NCBI GenBank assembly: GCA_905233565.1
Contig: CAJOCL010000002.1
Location: 42,058-79,902 of the forward strand
Direction: 5' to 3'
From: an uncultured Synergistales bacterium
GTDB lineage: Bacteria; Synergistota; Synergistia; Synergistales; Aminobacteriaceae
DNA: 37,845 nucleotides
Shown: in pieces, positions 1 to 8,989 of the stretch
Layout: the number at the start of each line of letters is the position of its first letter
Numbering within the stretch: position 1 is the first letter of the stretch
Notes under the pieces: model-generated
Database searches by the model: none
What the model was told of the DNA's origin: nothing
Seen by the model: only the letters and a program-made list of their open reading frames with translations
Translations under genes and position numbers: made by a program

Positions 1-410
1 TTAAGCATTACGGAGAGCGCGAGACCTTCAGGGCCTAAAAGTGAAAGTGCTACTGGGAATCCCATGAAGCCTGAATTGCTGTAAGTACACAGGAACGCCC
101 AAACGCCCCTGCAGCCTTTAGGAACTCCGAAAAGTCCGGCAAGGAAGCGTGAAAGATACAGAAGGAAAGTGTATATTATCATTCCTGCAACGATTATTAT
201 TATGCTGTCATGAACGAAAGCAGGGTTGTATTCTCTTTGAACTAGAGATATAAATATGGTGCATGGCAGAGTTATTTTCATGAGGAGTGCGGAAAAATAC
301 GCCGATGCTTCCTGTTTAAGGACTCCTGATTTTGAGGCGGCATAACCGACAGCGATTAAAGCAAACAGGCTTAAAAGGTTATTGAGTACCAGAAAAAAAT
401 CTAAATTCAT
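1..410 (-). CDS. AEC-family (auxin efflux carrier-like) permease, N-terminal part, cut by window edge
   Basis: Reading the minus strand from the ATG at 410 gives 136 codons without a stop before the left edge. The protein starts MNLDFFLVLNN and continues through hydrophobic segments with the pattern SALLMKITLPCTIF and a later SNSGFMGFPVA. A polar break after the first helices followed by an N-S-G-F-M-G-F-P segment is typical of the AEC family, whose bacterial members are usually about 300 residues with ten membrane segments and export or exchange organic acids such as malate. GGAG lies 8 nt before the ATG, which supports this start. It follows the SGNH gene by about 60 bp on the same strand with no obvious hairpin, so co-transcription is possible. 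The substrate cannot be told from this fragment. Confidence 0.72.
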   Translation of the reverse strand, partial: MNLDFFLVLNNLLSLFALIAVGYAASKSGVLKQEASAYFSALLMKITLPCTIFISLVQREYNPAFVHDSIIIIVAGMIIYTFLLYLSRFLAGLFGVPKGCRGVWAFLCTYSNSGFMGFPVALSLLGPEGLALSVML

Positions 411-469
411 TTTTCATTCTCCAATTTATGATGAAATCAATTTTTGAGAATTTTAACACATCTTTAGCG

Positions 470-1498
470 TTAATTTTTCAACTGCCCCCTCAGCATTCTT
501 ATAAATTCGTCAGCATTTTCATTCGTAACCTTCATTCCGAAGCCCTGTTCATAAAGTCCGTCATATTTTTTGTCATTACAGATTACATCAATAATCATAT
601 CTCCGACTTCTGCTTTATAATGGCTTGTTTCAAGATAATTATCATTGTTCAAAGTTACGTCATTGAGGCCGCTGAAATTATAAAAATCAGTTATCCATGC
701 AAGTCCTTCAAGAAATTCCAGATAATTTTCTTCAACAGAGGCTCTATATGTAACGTGATGTACGGGATTTGTAAACAGTATAAATTCAATATTATTTTTC
801 CTGCAAATATCAGTTATTTCTTTAACGGCATTCAGGGCATTGGGCAGAACTTTATCATTAAACGTTTTGCCTACAGAAGGCTTTATCTCATCAGTTTCCC
901 AGTTTATTGTTGGCTTCCTTCCGTATTCACACCACCAGCCGTATTGATAAAAGGCATCGACATTTAGATTATTGGGCTTCGTGAAGTAATACCATAAAGA
1001 GCAAAGTGTTTCATAAGGATTCAAATATAAGCTGTAAAAGTACTCTTTATCAGTTAAATATTCATAAGGACACCTCAAGGGCTCAATTATATGAAAGTAA
1101 GGTCGAACGTAAGTACAAATGTCGTCTATTCCAATATAAATTACTGAAGGATATATTTTATTATGTAGAAAAGTCTTCAAATTTGCGAGATGTTCAGAAG
1201 GTAATCCTGCAGAGTATGTCATGTTATAGATTTTTTTACCCATAATTTTTTCTGTATGTATTGCCCCGACTCTTGATGAGCCGAACAGGAAACCGTCAAA
1301 TTTTTCTGGATTATCCAGAATATAAGTCATTTTAATATAGTTTTTGTTAGGCTCTACTCCGTTTACTCTTATTGCTGAAGCGTGAAAGACATTGAACGGG
1401 TCAACAACGTACGGAAAAACGACCTGTAGCAAAAAAGCATAGATGACAAAAACAGAAACCTTTGTTAAAAACTTCCTCATCGTCATTACTTCTTCCAT
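470..1498 (-). CDS. SGNH/DltD-like membrane-anchored protein, partner of the MBOAT acyltransferase
   Basis: This 342-residue protein has one N-terminal hydrophobic segment (about residues 8-30) and then an extracytoplasmic domain. GSSR at residues 73-76 matches the nucleophile block of DltD/AlgX/DHHW-type SGNH proteins, and the late YLETSHY segment (288-294) sits where their Asp/Glu-x-x-His block lies. Such proteins work with an MBOAT partner to add or remove acyl groups on cell-surface polysaccharides. The start overlaps the stop of the MBOAT gene as TAATG, so translation is probably coupled. A GGAAGAAG just inside the frame fits better with a start at residue 7 (position 1480). The acylated polymer is unknown; function is inferred from motif and pairing. 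Confidence 0.7.
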   Translation of the reverse strand: MEEVMTMRKFLTKVSVFVIYAFLLQVVFPYVVDPFNVFHASAIRVNGVEPNKNYIKMTYILDNPEKFDGFLFGSSRVGAIHTEKIMGKKIYNMTYSAGLPSEHLANLKTFLHNKIYPSVIYIGIDDICTYVRPYFHIIEPLRCPYEYLTDKEYFYSLYLNPYETLCSLWYYFTKPNNLNVDAFYQYGWWCEYGRKPTINWETDEIKPSVGKTFNDKVLPNALNAVKEITDICRKNNIEFILFTNPVHHVTYRASVEENYLEFLEGLAWITDFYNFSGLNDVTLNNDNYLETSHYKAEVGDMIIDVICNDKKYDGLYEQGFGMKVTNENADEFIRMLRGQLKN

Positions 1499-2922
1499 TA
1501 AAATTGAAAATAAACAAATTCCGTATTTCTGATAGCTCTAAAGAAAAGTATCAAAGTTATCAAACCGAAATTAAACGCGTAACGTATGAAAGAGTGCCGA
1601 TTTTCAGTTACAGCGGCAATCACATCTTTTTCACGTGAAAAGTAATCATACAGCGACATAACACATAAAATTGCCAAAGTATATCTGTCCAGCCCTATAG
1701 AGTTAAAGCCGTCATGAAGATATGCTACAGTGCTTTCAATCCCGTCAAACATGTTCGTAAAAACATAAACAGCTTCCGTAAAATTCTGCACCCTAAAGAA
1801 AATCCACGCAAACATACAGAAAGTAAATGTAAACAAGACTCTTACAGCCCATTCAAAACCCCGATAATCTTTCCTGCGCGTTAATGCGTTCTCAATAATC
1901 TGAGCAAATCCGTGAACAGCTCCCCAAATAATGAAAGTCCAGTTTGATCCGTGCCAAAGTCCGCTGATGATAAACGTTATCAGTAAATTCATGTAGTGCC
2001 TAGCTTTGCTTACACGATTTCCGCCCAGCGGAATATAAACGTAATCCCTGAACCATGTACTTAAAGAAATATGCCACCTGCTCCAAAATTCTTTTATGCT
2101 TGCCGAGAAATAAGGACTCTTGAAATTTTCCATTAACTCAATCCCGAAAAGTTTTGCCGTTCCGCGCGCAATGTCTGAATATCCTGAGAAGTCGCAGTAA
2201 ATTTGAATTGTGAAAAGGAACGTAACAAGAATTAAAGAAAATCCCTTGTACGAATAAATATCGTTAAACACCCTGTCAGCGTAAACGGCGAAATTATCAG
2301 CGATGCAAAGTTTCTTGAAAAATCCCCACGCCATTAATTTTAGTCCGTATGTTGCCTGATTGTAATTGAAACTATGTTCCCCCTTAATCTGCGGCAGTAA
2401 ATTACTCGTCCTTTCAATCGGCCCTGCGACTAACTGCGGAAAAAATGAGATAAATGTCGCGTAAATCCCGAAATGTCTTTCAGCCTTCACGTTACCCCTG
2501 TAAACGTCAATGACATAACTCAATGTCTGAAACGTATAAAATGAAATTCCTACGGGCAGCAGCAATTTTAACGTTACCGGGTGAAGCTGAATCGAAAAAA
2601 TCCCCGCAAGATTAACGATACTTTCAGAAAAGAAATTGAAATATTTGAAGACAAACAGAACTCCCAAACATGAAACAAGCGTTAAAAACAGAATAATCCG
2701 CTTTAATTTAGGCCTGTCGGGATATTTTTCAATCATCAGCGCGGAAATGTACGAAATAATTGTAGTGAACAAAATCAAAACTACATATTTTATGTTCCAG
2801 CTCATGTAGAAATAATAACTTGCCGCGAAGAGCAATACCCACCTGTATTTATTAGGCACTGCCCAGTAAATTCCAAAGACAACGGGAAGGAATAATCCGA
2901 ACTGCCAGGAGTTAAAAAGCAT
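1498..2922 (-). CDS. MBOAT family O-acyltransferase (AlgI/DltB/PatA type)
   Basis: A 474-residue polytopic membrane protein starting at the ATG at 2922. A run of G residues (GGGGGGG) lies 7 nt upstream and favours this over the GTG two codons earlier. It carries the family landmarks in order: FQLVAGPIER-type segment (near 165), DFSGYSD (near 244), FWSRWHISLSTWFRDY (from about 279) and SGLWHGSNWTF (from about 320). His-324 of the WHG motif corresponds to the conserved catalytic His of MBOAT proteins, and His-284 to the second conserved His. The enzyme moves an acyl group, usually acetyl, across the membrane onto a surface glycan. The downstream SGNH gene overlaps it by one base, the normal two-gene arrangement of this system. 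The specific glycan is unknown. Confidence 0.9.
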   Translation of the reverse strand: MLFNSWQFGLFLPVVFGIYWAVPNKYRWVLLFAASYYFYMSWNIKYVVLILFTTIISYISALMIEKYPDRPKLKRIILFLTLVSCLGVLFVFKYFNFFSESIVNLAGIFSIQLHPVTLKLLLPVGISFYTFQTLSYVIDVYRGNVKAERHFGIYATFISFFPQLVAGPIERTSNLLPQIKGEHSFNYNQATYGLKLMAWGFFKKLCIADNFAVYADRVFNDIYSYKGFSLILVTFLFTIQIYCDFSGYSDIARGTAKLFGIELMENFKSPYFSASIKEFWSRWHISLSTWFRDYVYIPLGGNRVSKARHYMNLLITFIISGLWHGSNWTFIIWGAVHGFAQIIENALTRRKDYRGFEWAVRVLFTFTFCMFAWIFFRVQNFTEAVYVFTNMFDGIESTVAYLHDGFNSIGLDRYTLAILCVMSLYDYFSREKDVIAAVTENRHSFIRYAFNFGLITLILFFRAIRNTEFVYFQF

Positions 2923-3116
2923 TTTCACGCCCCCCCGTTAAGCTGCTCTTGATATTTTTATGTTTCTGTTGTATTCTTTGAATCTGTTCTTGAAGTTTAA
3001 GAGAAAAAAATTTTAGAGTATAGTTCTGTGCTGTCATTTTACCTACGGCCATTATTTTTTGTCAAATCCTTTCTATTACAGATTTTATTTATTCTGATTA
3101 AATCATTTAAGTGTGT

Positions 3117-3122
3117 TAGAAT
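3117..3122 (+). promoter_or_regulatory. Candidate extended -10 (TGTTAGAAT) for the PQQ-propeller/M13 operon
   Basis: TG at 3114-3115 followed by TAGAAT forms an extended -10 about 40 bp before the ATG at 3163. No good -35 is visible. The rest of 2923-3162 is A+T-rich with no gene seen. Confidence 0.35.
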
Positions 3123-3162
3123 GTCATCTGAATTTATATCAATTTTGGAGGTATATATTTTC

Positions 3163-4215
3163 ATGAAACGCAAAATAACTTTAGCATTATTAATTATTTT
3201 AGTCATGGCCGTATCAGCATCGGCATTCAGCGGGCGCGAAAAATGGACATTCCAGCCCGACAGCTCTGTAACAAGCGGAATAGCAATCTCAGGGAACACA
3301 CTGTTCTTTGGCTCTGAAACAGGCAGATTTTACGCCCTCAACAAGAACAGCGGTCAGGTAATCTGGGACTTCAAGACAAGCAACACAATCTACGGAAATC
3401 CCGCAATTATCGGCGACCGCGTTGTATTTGCACAGGCTGACGGCGAAATAATATGCCTGAACATCTCCGACGGTTCTCCAGTCTGGTCATCAGGCGGCAA
3501 TGTTGTCAGGGACGAGCGCAACAGGACAGTTAATGACGGTCTCTTTGACGGCGCGACACCGGGCGGTGGAATGCTTTTCGTATCAAAAGCTGATCAAAAG
3601 CTCCATGCCCTCAGCGACAAAGACGGCAAAACTGTATGGACTTACACGTCAGGCTCTCAGGGTCTCCGCGAAGCTCCGGCATATTCTGACGGCTTAGTAT
3701 TCTTGGGCGAGTATGACGGCATATTCAGCATAATTGACGCTAAGACGGGCAAAAGGCTCAACGGAGGCGGTGCAGGCGGTGCAATTAACACCCCGACAGT
3801 CAGCAACGGAAATGTCTACTTCTCTTCTTGGGACGGCTCAGTCAATGCCGTAAAAATTAAGGGCGTTGAACCCCTCTGGAACGTCAACGTTCATGACACT
3901 ATCACGACACAGCCCGCAGTCGAAGGCGGAAAAATCGTTGTCGGAACAGGCAGAGGCGCAGTCATTGCACTCGGCGAAAATAATGGCCGTACACTCTGGA
4001 GATTCAACACAAACGGCGGCAACATATCGGCAACTCCCGTAATTGCTGACGGTTTAGTCTTTGCAGGCGGTGAGGCCGGCGGTATGTTCGTTCTTGACGC
4101 ATCAACGGGCAGGCGTGTAGGACAGCTCGTTGAAAACGAAGGCATTAATGCTGATGCACTGTATTCTGACGGTGTACTCTATTTCGGCGGCAGTGCTTTA
4201 TACGCTTATGAATAA
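3163..4215 (+). CDS. Secreted PQQ-type (BamB-like) beta-propeller protein
   Basis: The ATG at 3163 follows GGAGG at 3147-3151 and opens a typical signal peptide, MKRKITLALL..., ending in SASA. The mature protein of the 350-residue product is built of repeats with the pattern (V/L)FFGSETGRFYALNKNSGQ / VWDF..., that is, short blades with G-x-(L/I)-x-A-L-(D/N)-x-x-(T/S)-G-x-x-x-W, seen about seven times. This is the PQQ-repeat propeller fold of BamB and quinoprotein-like scaffolds. No enzyme active-site residues are evident, so it is probably a periplasmic or exported binding/scaffold protein. Its last codons overlap the start of the M13 peptidase gene by 8 nt, which suggests the two are made together and may cooperate. 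A longer frame upstream (from 3028) lacks a ribosome site and a signal peptide. Confidence 0.8.
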   Translation: MKRKITLALLIILVMAVSASAFSGREKWTFQPDSSVTSGIAISGNTLFFGSETGRFYALNKNSGQVIWDFKTSNTIYGNPAIIGDRVVFAQADGEIICLNISDGSPVWSSGGNVVRDERNRTVNDGLFDGATPGGGMLFVSKADQKLHALSDKDGKTVWTYTSGSQGLREAPAYSDGLVFLGEYDGIFSIIDAKTGKRLNGGGAGGAINTPTVSNGNVYFSSWDGSVNAVKIKGVEPLWNVNVHDTITTQPAVEGGKIVVGTGRGAVIALGENNGRTLWRFNTNGGNISATPVIADGLVFAGGEAGGMFVLDASTGRRVGQLVENEGINADALYSDGVLYFGGSALYAYE

Positions 4216-6232
4216 AATACGCGCCCTTTCAATTCTTATATTCATGTTATTCACGTTAAAGGCAGACGCTAAGGAAATAAAAGCAATGACCCCATGGCTT
4301 AACACGAATATTTACGGAATTGTCAGCGAAAGGAATTACAGCCCTGATATAAAATCAGATTATTACGCTAACGTTAATCACGAATGGCTTTTAACCGCAA
4401 AATTAAAGCCCGGACGTACAAGGAACGGAGCATTTGATGAGCTTCAGGACGTAATAAATGACAGGCTCAAAATTATTATGACTGATACAGGCATTGAGGG
4501 TCATGATGCTGAGATAGTCAGGAAGTTATATTCACTTTGGCTTGACTGGGATTCACGAAATTCCGAAGGTCTCGCGGATCTCAGGGAACAGGCCGACAAA
4601 GTAATGAACATAAAGACTATTGACGAATTAAATCAGTATTTCATGTCAGAAGACTGCCTTTATCACGGAACAATGATAGCCGGATTCGTCATAGGCAGGG
4701 ACAATAAGGACTCGGAATCCCATAATCTCGAACTTATTTCGACAGGACTTTCACTCGGCGACTCAGCAGAGTACAAAAAGAGAACGTCAAACGGCGAACG
4801 TACAAAGAAAATGCACGATGCCGAAGTCAGGTACATGCTCAGGAGATTGGGATATACTGAGGAATTTGCACAGGAAATATTAACGCGTTCTTTCCGTTTT
4901 GAGGAAAAAATAGCGGCTCACGAGATGACGCTTCAGGAAGTTTATTCGCCCGAAGCAATCGAAAAAATGTATAACCCCCTGACTATGGACGAACTGCGCG
5001 AAAAATCCCCATTTTTTCCGTTTGCTGACATTATCGCAGCTCATAACGCCGTATCAGATTTCATGAATCTAAACGAACCTGACTGGCTCAAAGCCCTCAA
5101 CGGGATTTACAATTCAGAAAATCTTGAAGATATAAAGGCTTATATGTTAAGCAGCCTTGTAACGGGTTACGTCACCATAACAGATGAGCCGGCATTCAGG
5201 GAACATCAGAGGCTTGCGCGCGAACGTTTCGGAATTTCTGAAAGCAAGCCGGATGATGAACTTGCAGTCGATTTCGTTCATGGCAATCTTTCAGTGCCGG
5301 TGTCAAAAATTTACGTGTCTAAATACGTTCCAGAGAGCGCAAAAAAAGAAGTCGAGGAGATTATCCGCCAGACCGTTAAATATTACAGGTCAATGCTTGA
5401 GAAAGAAGACTGGCTTTCAGAGGCAACCCGGAAAAAAGCAATCGAAAAACTCGACTCAATGCGGCTTAACTGTGCATATCCTGACAAATGGGTAGATTTT
5501 TCGGAATTTGAAATCACTGAAGATATGAATTTTTATGACGCAGTGAAGGCTCTTGAAAAATATAAATTCCGGAAATATTTCCAAGAGCGCCTGAATACGA
5601 AAGTTGACCATGATTTATGGATTAATGATGTCGTTGTCGTCAACGCTTATTATCAGCCGTTAGAAAACTCAATAAACATAATAGCCGGAATAATCGGCGG
5701 AGATTTCTACAATTCAGAAATGAGCCATGAGGAAAAACTCGGCGGTATCGGCATGGTAATCGGTCATGAGATTTCACACGCTTTCGACACAAACGGCGCA
5801 CAGTTCGGAAAGACTGGAAATCTCGAATCCTGGTGGACTGATGAGGATTACGCACACTTCAAGAAACGTTCTGACAAGCTGATAAAATACCTCGACACTT
5901 TCAAGGTTGATGATTCGGGCGACAACTGCAACGGTTCACTGATTCATACTGAAACGATTGCAGACATGGCCGGGATTAAGTCAATGCTTGGGATTGCCGA
6001 AGGCATTGAAGGATTTAATTACGATAAATTTTTCAGGTCATACGCCAGAATATGGAAAATAATACAGACCCGTGAACTTGTCGACATGCGTATAAAAACT
6101 GACGTTCACGCTCTGCCTTATATCAGGGTCAATGCAATAGTTCAGCAGTTCAAAGAGTTCTACGACACTTACGGAATCAAGAAGGGCGATAACATGTTCC
6201 TTGCGCCTGATGAGAGAGTTTCTGTATGGTAA
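4208..6232 (+). CDS. M13 family zinc metallopeptidase (neprilysin/PepO type), exported
   Basis: From the ATG at 4208 the protein is 674 residues, the usual length for bacterial M13 enzymes, and begins with a signal-type segment (MNKIRALSILIFMLFTLKADA). The catalytic set is complete: zinc ligands His-520 and His-524 with Glu-521 in HEISH, third ligand Glu-582 and Asp-586 in ETIAD, and the substrate-binding NAYY at 479-482. The C-terminus ends in a Trp (RVSVW) as the family normally does, so it is not truncated. These enzymes cleave peptides in the periplasm or outside the cell. The start lies inside the end of the propeller gene (ATGAATAA overlap). A hairpin terminator follows at about 6257-6287. 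Confidence 0.92.
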   Translation: MNKIRALSILIFMLFTLKADAKEIKAMTPWLNTNIYGIVSERNYSPDIKSDYYANVNHEWLLTAKLKPGRTRNGAFDELQDVINDRLKIIMTDTGIEGHDAEIVRKLYSLWLDWDSRNSEGLADLREQADKVMNIKTIDELNQYFMSEDCLYHGTMIAGFVIGRDNKDSESHNLELISTGLSLGDSAEYKKRTSNGERTKKMHDAEVRYMLRRLGYTEEFAQEILTRSFRFEEKIAAHEMTLQEVYSPEAIEKMYNPLTMDELREKSPFFPFADIIAAHNAVSDFMNLNEPDWLKALNGIYNSENLEDIKAYMLSSLVTGYVTITDEPAFREHQRLARERFGISESKPDDELAVDFVHGNLSVPVSKIYVSKYVPESAKKEVEEIIRQTVKYYRSMLEKEDWLSEATRKKAIEKLDSMRLNCAYPDKWVDFSEFEITEDMNFYDAVKALEKYKFRKYFQERLNTKVDHDLWINDVVVVNAYYQPLENSINIIAGIIGGDFYNSEMSHEEKLGGIGMVIGHEISHAFDTNGAQFGKTGNLESWWTDEDYAHFKKRSDKLIKYLDTFKVDDSGDNCNGSLIHTETIADMAGIKSMLGIAEGIEGFNYDKFFRSYARIWKIIQTRELVDMRIKTDVHALPYIRVNAIVQQFKEFYDTYGIKKGDNMFLAPDERVSVW

Positions 6233-6256
6233 AACAGGAAAATTAATATAAAAATC

Positions 6257-6287
6257 TCCCTTGAGATTAACTCAGGGGAATTTTTTT
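6257..6287 (+). terminator. Rho-independent terminator after the M13 peptidase gene
   Basis: Stem CCCTTGAG (6258-6265) pairs with CTCAGGGG (6271-6278) around a 5-nt loop, followed by seven T residues. Confidence 0.75.
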
Positions 6288-6333
6288 GTGCTTAAGCTAT
6301 AATGAAATAAAAATTTTGAAGGAAGTATTAATC

Positions 6334-6852
6334 ATGACATTTTCAGAATTAGTAAAATCGCGTTATTCAGTCCGTAAATTTGACGCAAGGCCAGTTGAAG
6401 ATGAAAAATTAAACGCAATCCTTGAAGCAGGAATTTCAGCACCGACCGCAAAAAACGTACAGCCCGTGAAAATCTGGGTTATAAAATCACCTGAAGCCCT
6501 CGAAAAAATAAAGTCAACAACCCCTTTCACATGGCTGAAAAATGTTCCTGTAATTCTCGCTGTCGGCGGAACAACTGAAAGCGCATTCGTAAGGCCGTCC
6601 GATAACAGGAACTTTGAGGACGTTGACGCGAGCATCGTTGCAACACACTTAATGCTTGCAATTCACGCTGAAGGTTTAGGCTCAACATGGATCGGATTTT
6701 TTGACGAACCGAAAGTAAAAGAGCTTTTCCCTGAAATGAAAGATTATGACCTCATTGCCCTGCTGCCTGTAGGTTATCCTGCCGCCGATGCTGAACCTTC
6801 CGACCGCCACGCCCTGAGAAAGAGCAAATCTGAAATGGTGAAATTCCTGTAA
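6334..6852 (+). CDS. Nitroreductase family protein (FMN-dependent)
   Basis: The 172-residue product starts at the ATG at 6334 behind GAAGGAAG. It opens with SRYSVRKFDARPVEDEKL, the flavin phosphate-binding Arg-rich block of the nitroreductase family. It continues with an APTAKNVQP segment and a C-terminal GLGSTWIGFF ... LPVGYP block that contacts FMN. Members are small homodimeric oxidoreductases that use NAD(P)H to reduce nitro compounds, quinones or related substrates in the cytoplasm. At about 170 residues it belongs to the shorter, anaerobe-type branch. A TATAAT at 6298-6303 could be its -10. The next gene starts one base after its stop, so the two form an operon. The physiological substrate is unknown. 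Confidence 0.87.
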   Translation: MTFSELVKSRYSVRKFDARPVEDEKLNAILEAGISAPTAKNVQPVKIWVIKSPEALEKIKSTTPFTWLKNVPVILAVGGTTESAFVRPSDNRNFEDVDASIVATHLMLAIHAEGLGSTWIGFFDEPKVKELFPEMKDYDLIALLPVGYPAADAEPSDRHALRKSKSEMVKFL

Positions 6853-6853
6853 A

Positions 6854-7396
6854 ATGCCCGAATTAATACGCTCATTCGTTGCGGTAAAAATGCCCGGAAA
6901 AACGGCAGATGAGCTTGAAAATTTTCTGGCTGAACTGAGGCCGCTTGCAAAAATACGCTGGGTAAGACGCTCACAGTTTCATATAACCCTTAAATTTCTT
7001 GGTGAAAATACCCGCGAGGTTACGGAGAACGTTAAAGAAGCGTTAATCCCCATGAAAAACTTTGAGCCGTTCACCGTTGAACTTTCGTATATAGGAGCAT
7101 TCCCGAATTTAAGCGCGCCGAAAGTTTTATGGCTTTCGGGGGATAAGGGTGCTGATGAACTTTCTAAACTGTCAAAAAAAGTTAATGACGTTCTTTATGA
7201 AAATGCAGAAATTGAGAGGGACAACAAAAAATTCAAGGCTCATTTGACGCTTGCAAGGCTGAAAGATTCTTATCTTCCTGAAAATCTCGTCAGGAAACTC
7301 GGCGAAGTTCCAAAAATCTCATGGCTTTGTGATGAGTTAGTACTCATGAAAAGCGTATTGACACCTTCAGGGCCGATATATTCAGAATTAATGTAA
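6854..7396 (+). CDS. thpR: RNA 2',3'-cyclic phosphodiesterase (2H phosphoesterase)
   Basis: A 180-residue protein with the two H-x-T motifs that define the 2H phosphoesterase fold: HITLKFLG (His-43, Thr-45) and HLTLARLK (His-130, Thr-132). The spacing and the N-terminal IRSFVAVKMP match the ThpR/LigT family, which opens 2',3'-cyclic phosphates on RNA and was first noted as a 2'-5' RNA ligase. The start is one base after the nitroreductase stop, so translation is probably coupled. The gene ends just before a shared terminator facing the convergent phosphofructokinase gene. Confidence 0.9.
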   Translation: MPELIRSFVAVKMPGKTADELENFLAELRPLAKIRWVRRSQFHITLKFLGENTREVTENVKEALIPMKNFEPFTVELSYIGAFPNLSAPKVLWLSGDKGADELSKLSKKVNDVLYENAEIERDNKKFKAHLTLARLKDSYLPENLVRKLGEVPKISWLCDELVLMKSVLTPSGPIYSELM

Positions 7397-7403
7397 ATAA
7401 AAA

Positions 7404-7440
7404 ATCCCCCTGCCTGAAAAGACAAGGGGATAAATTTTTT
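7404..7440. terminator. Terminator between convergent thpR and phosphofructokinase genes
   Basis: ATCCCC and GGGGAT form the outer stem around a partly paired loop. A T-run follows on the plus strand and an A-run precedes it, so it can serve both directions. Confidence 0.7.
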
Positions 7441-8667
7441 CTAGCTGTACAGCCTTTCAACAGCTCCGTGAACTTCTTCAAGTTTCGGGATATATTCCTG
7501 CTTGAATCTTCCGAAGCATACATCCATCTGCTCATAGAACGCGACACTCTCAAGCCCGACGAATCTCTGTGCGATTGCCTCGTTTGTCGGCATGTAACGG
7601 ATTTTTCCGTCATACATTTTAACGACCGTAACGCCGCTGACTCCCTGTTCAAGCAATATGACCGCAGCTGCTCCGATCTGCTTTCCGAAGTTTACGTCAT
7701 ATGCTGATGTTGAACCGCTCCTGACTATGTGGCTTGGGATAACTTCCCTGATTTCAGGAATTTCAAAAACGCCCGGAACATACATTCCAGAAGTCTTCAT
7801 GAACTGCCTGATTTCAGGGTCTTCACGCATCATATCTTCAAGGGTTTCTTTAACGAATCTTCCTGCGCCTGCAAGTCTAGGATGCCCGAATGAGTCAGTC
7901 TTTGCACCGCCGCCGTCCGAGAATAATTTTCCGTCTTCACCCCTTACGCCTTCGGCAACAACGATTGTGTAAGTTCCCGCGTGAACGTCAGAGTTAAGAA
8001 TACGCCTGATGTAATAATGCTTGAGATGAGCATAAACGGCGTTGAAATCGACGGGTACTTCGGGAATCAATATGCAGTCGGCATCGGCAGCAATTCCGCC
8101 CCTGAATGCCGTGTGTCCTGCGTAACGCCCGAAAACTTCAATGACCATTATACGGTTATGAGTAGTTCCGGTAGTTTTGAGGTCGTCAACAATGTTAGCA
8201 ATTTTGTTGATTGCCGAGTCTCCGCCGACTGAATAAGTCTGAAGGTCCAGATCCATTGTCTTTGGGGCATGTACGCAGGGGATTCCGTGTTCTGAAAGGT
8301 CAACGACAACGCTTCCCGTGTCATCACCGCCGGAAATCAAAAGGCCGTCAAGATTGTGCTTGCGAAGCCCCATCATGATTCTGTCGTATTTGTCGGGGTC
8401 GTTAATCTTTGAGATTTTCACGCGGCTGTGTCCTGCATCGCTGCCGGCGAACTGTGAATTAACATGATCGGTGCGCTCCTCGTCAAGTTCAACGAGATGA
8501 TCAAAATTGACCAGATTATACAGTCCTGCGTAACCGTTCGGGATTGTGAAAGTCCTCATTCCGCGCATTAAAGCCGCTTTTGCTGCTCCCCTGATTACGG
8601 CGTTAAGCCCTCCGCAGTCTCCGCCTGATGTGATTATGCCGATGTTTTTCATTTTTCTTTCTTCCAA
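7441..8667 (-). CDS. pfp: 6-phosphofructokinase, probably pyrophosphate-dependent
   Basis: A 408-residue PFK-fold enzyme that phosphorylates fructose 6-phosphate. The N-terminal SGGDCGGLNAVIRG is the phosphate-donor loop. Two positions separate ATP from PPi enzymes: GGDD (residues 113-116 from the TTG start) in place of GGDG, and PKTMD (135-139) in place of PGTID. Both are the pyrophosphate-type residues in established PFK comparisons. The catalytic Asp (139) is kept, but the usual TIDND reads TMDLD, so the Asn is a Leu. FGRYAGH replaces the common MGRHAG. Two starts are possible: TTG at 8667 with AAGGAGAG 9 nt upstream, or ATG at 8652 with GGAAG 8 nt upstream. The gene runs divergently from tRNA-Ala. 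Donor preference is inferred. Confidence 0.9.
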   Translation of the reverse strand: MEERKMKNIGIITSGGDCGGLNAVIRGAAKAALMRGMRTFTIPNGYAGLYNLVNFDHLVELDEERTDHVNSQFAGSDAGHSRVKISKINDPDKYDRIMMGLRKHNLDGLLISGGDDTGSVVVDLSEHGIPCVHAPKTMDLDLQTYSVGGDSAINKIANIVDDLKTTGTTHNRIMVIEVFGRYAGHTAFRGGIAADADCILIPEVPVDFNAVYAHLKHYYIRRILNSDVHAGTYTIVVAEGVRGEDGKLFSDGGGAKTDSFGHPRLAGAGRFVKETLEDMMREDPEIRQFMKTSGMYVPGVFEIPEIREVIPSHIVRSGSTSAYDVNFGKQIGAAAVILLEQGVSGVTVVKMYDGKIRYMPTNEAIAQRFVGLESVAFYEQMDVCFGRFKQEYIPKLEEVHGAVERLYS

Positions 8668-8771
8668 GATTAATTACTCTCCTTAAAACAATGTGAAAAT
8701 TTCTATTGAGTATTTGACAATTATACAATAGACACAAAATAAGACATAACATAACTTTCTTATATATTTGC

Positions 8772-8801
8772 TTGACATTTAGGGGGGTAATTGCGTATAA
8801 T
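8772..8801 (+). promoter_or_regulatory. Consensus sigma-70 type promoter for tRNA-Ala
   Basis: TTGACA at 8772-8777 and TATAAT at 8796-8801 are perfect matches with an 18-bp spacer, about 21 bp before the mature tRNA 5' end. Confidence 0.85.
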
Positions 8802-8821
8802 CTGCAACGTTGCTTCACGAT

Positions 8822-8898
<77 letters not shown>

Positions 8899-8930
8899 GA
8901 TAATAACACACGATAAATCGTTTGAATATA

Positions 8931-8958
8931 AAAAAACCGCTCACAAGGCGGTTTTGTT
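8931..8958 (+). terminator. Terminator after tRNA-Ala
   Basis: AAAACCGC and GCGGTTTT form an 8-bp stem around a 7-nt loop, ending in a T-rich tail. Confidence 0.75.
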
Positions 8959-8989
8959 GTATCTTAGACTGCGTAACGTAAATGATGTA

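Noticed and set aside
428-967. A 179-codon frame on the plus strand at the left end
   Set aside because: It is a shadow of the SGNH gene, whose motifs and coupling to the MBOAT gene are clear.
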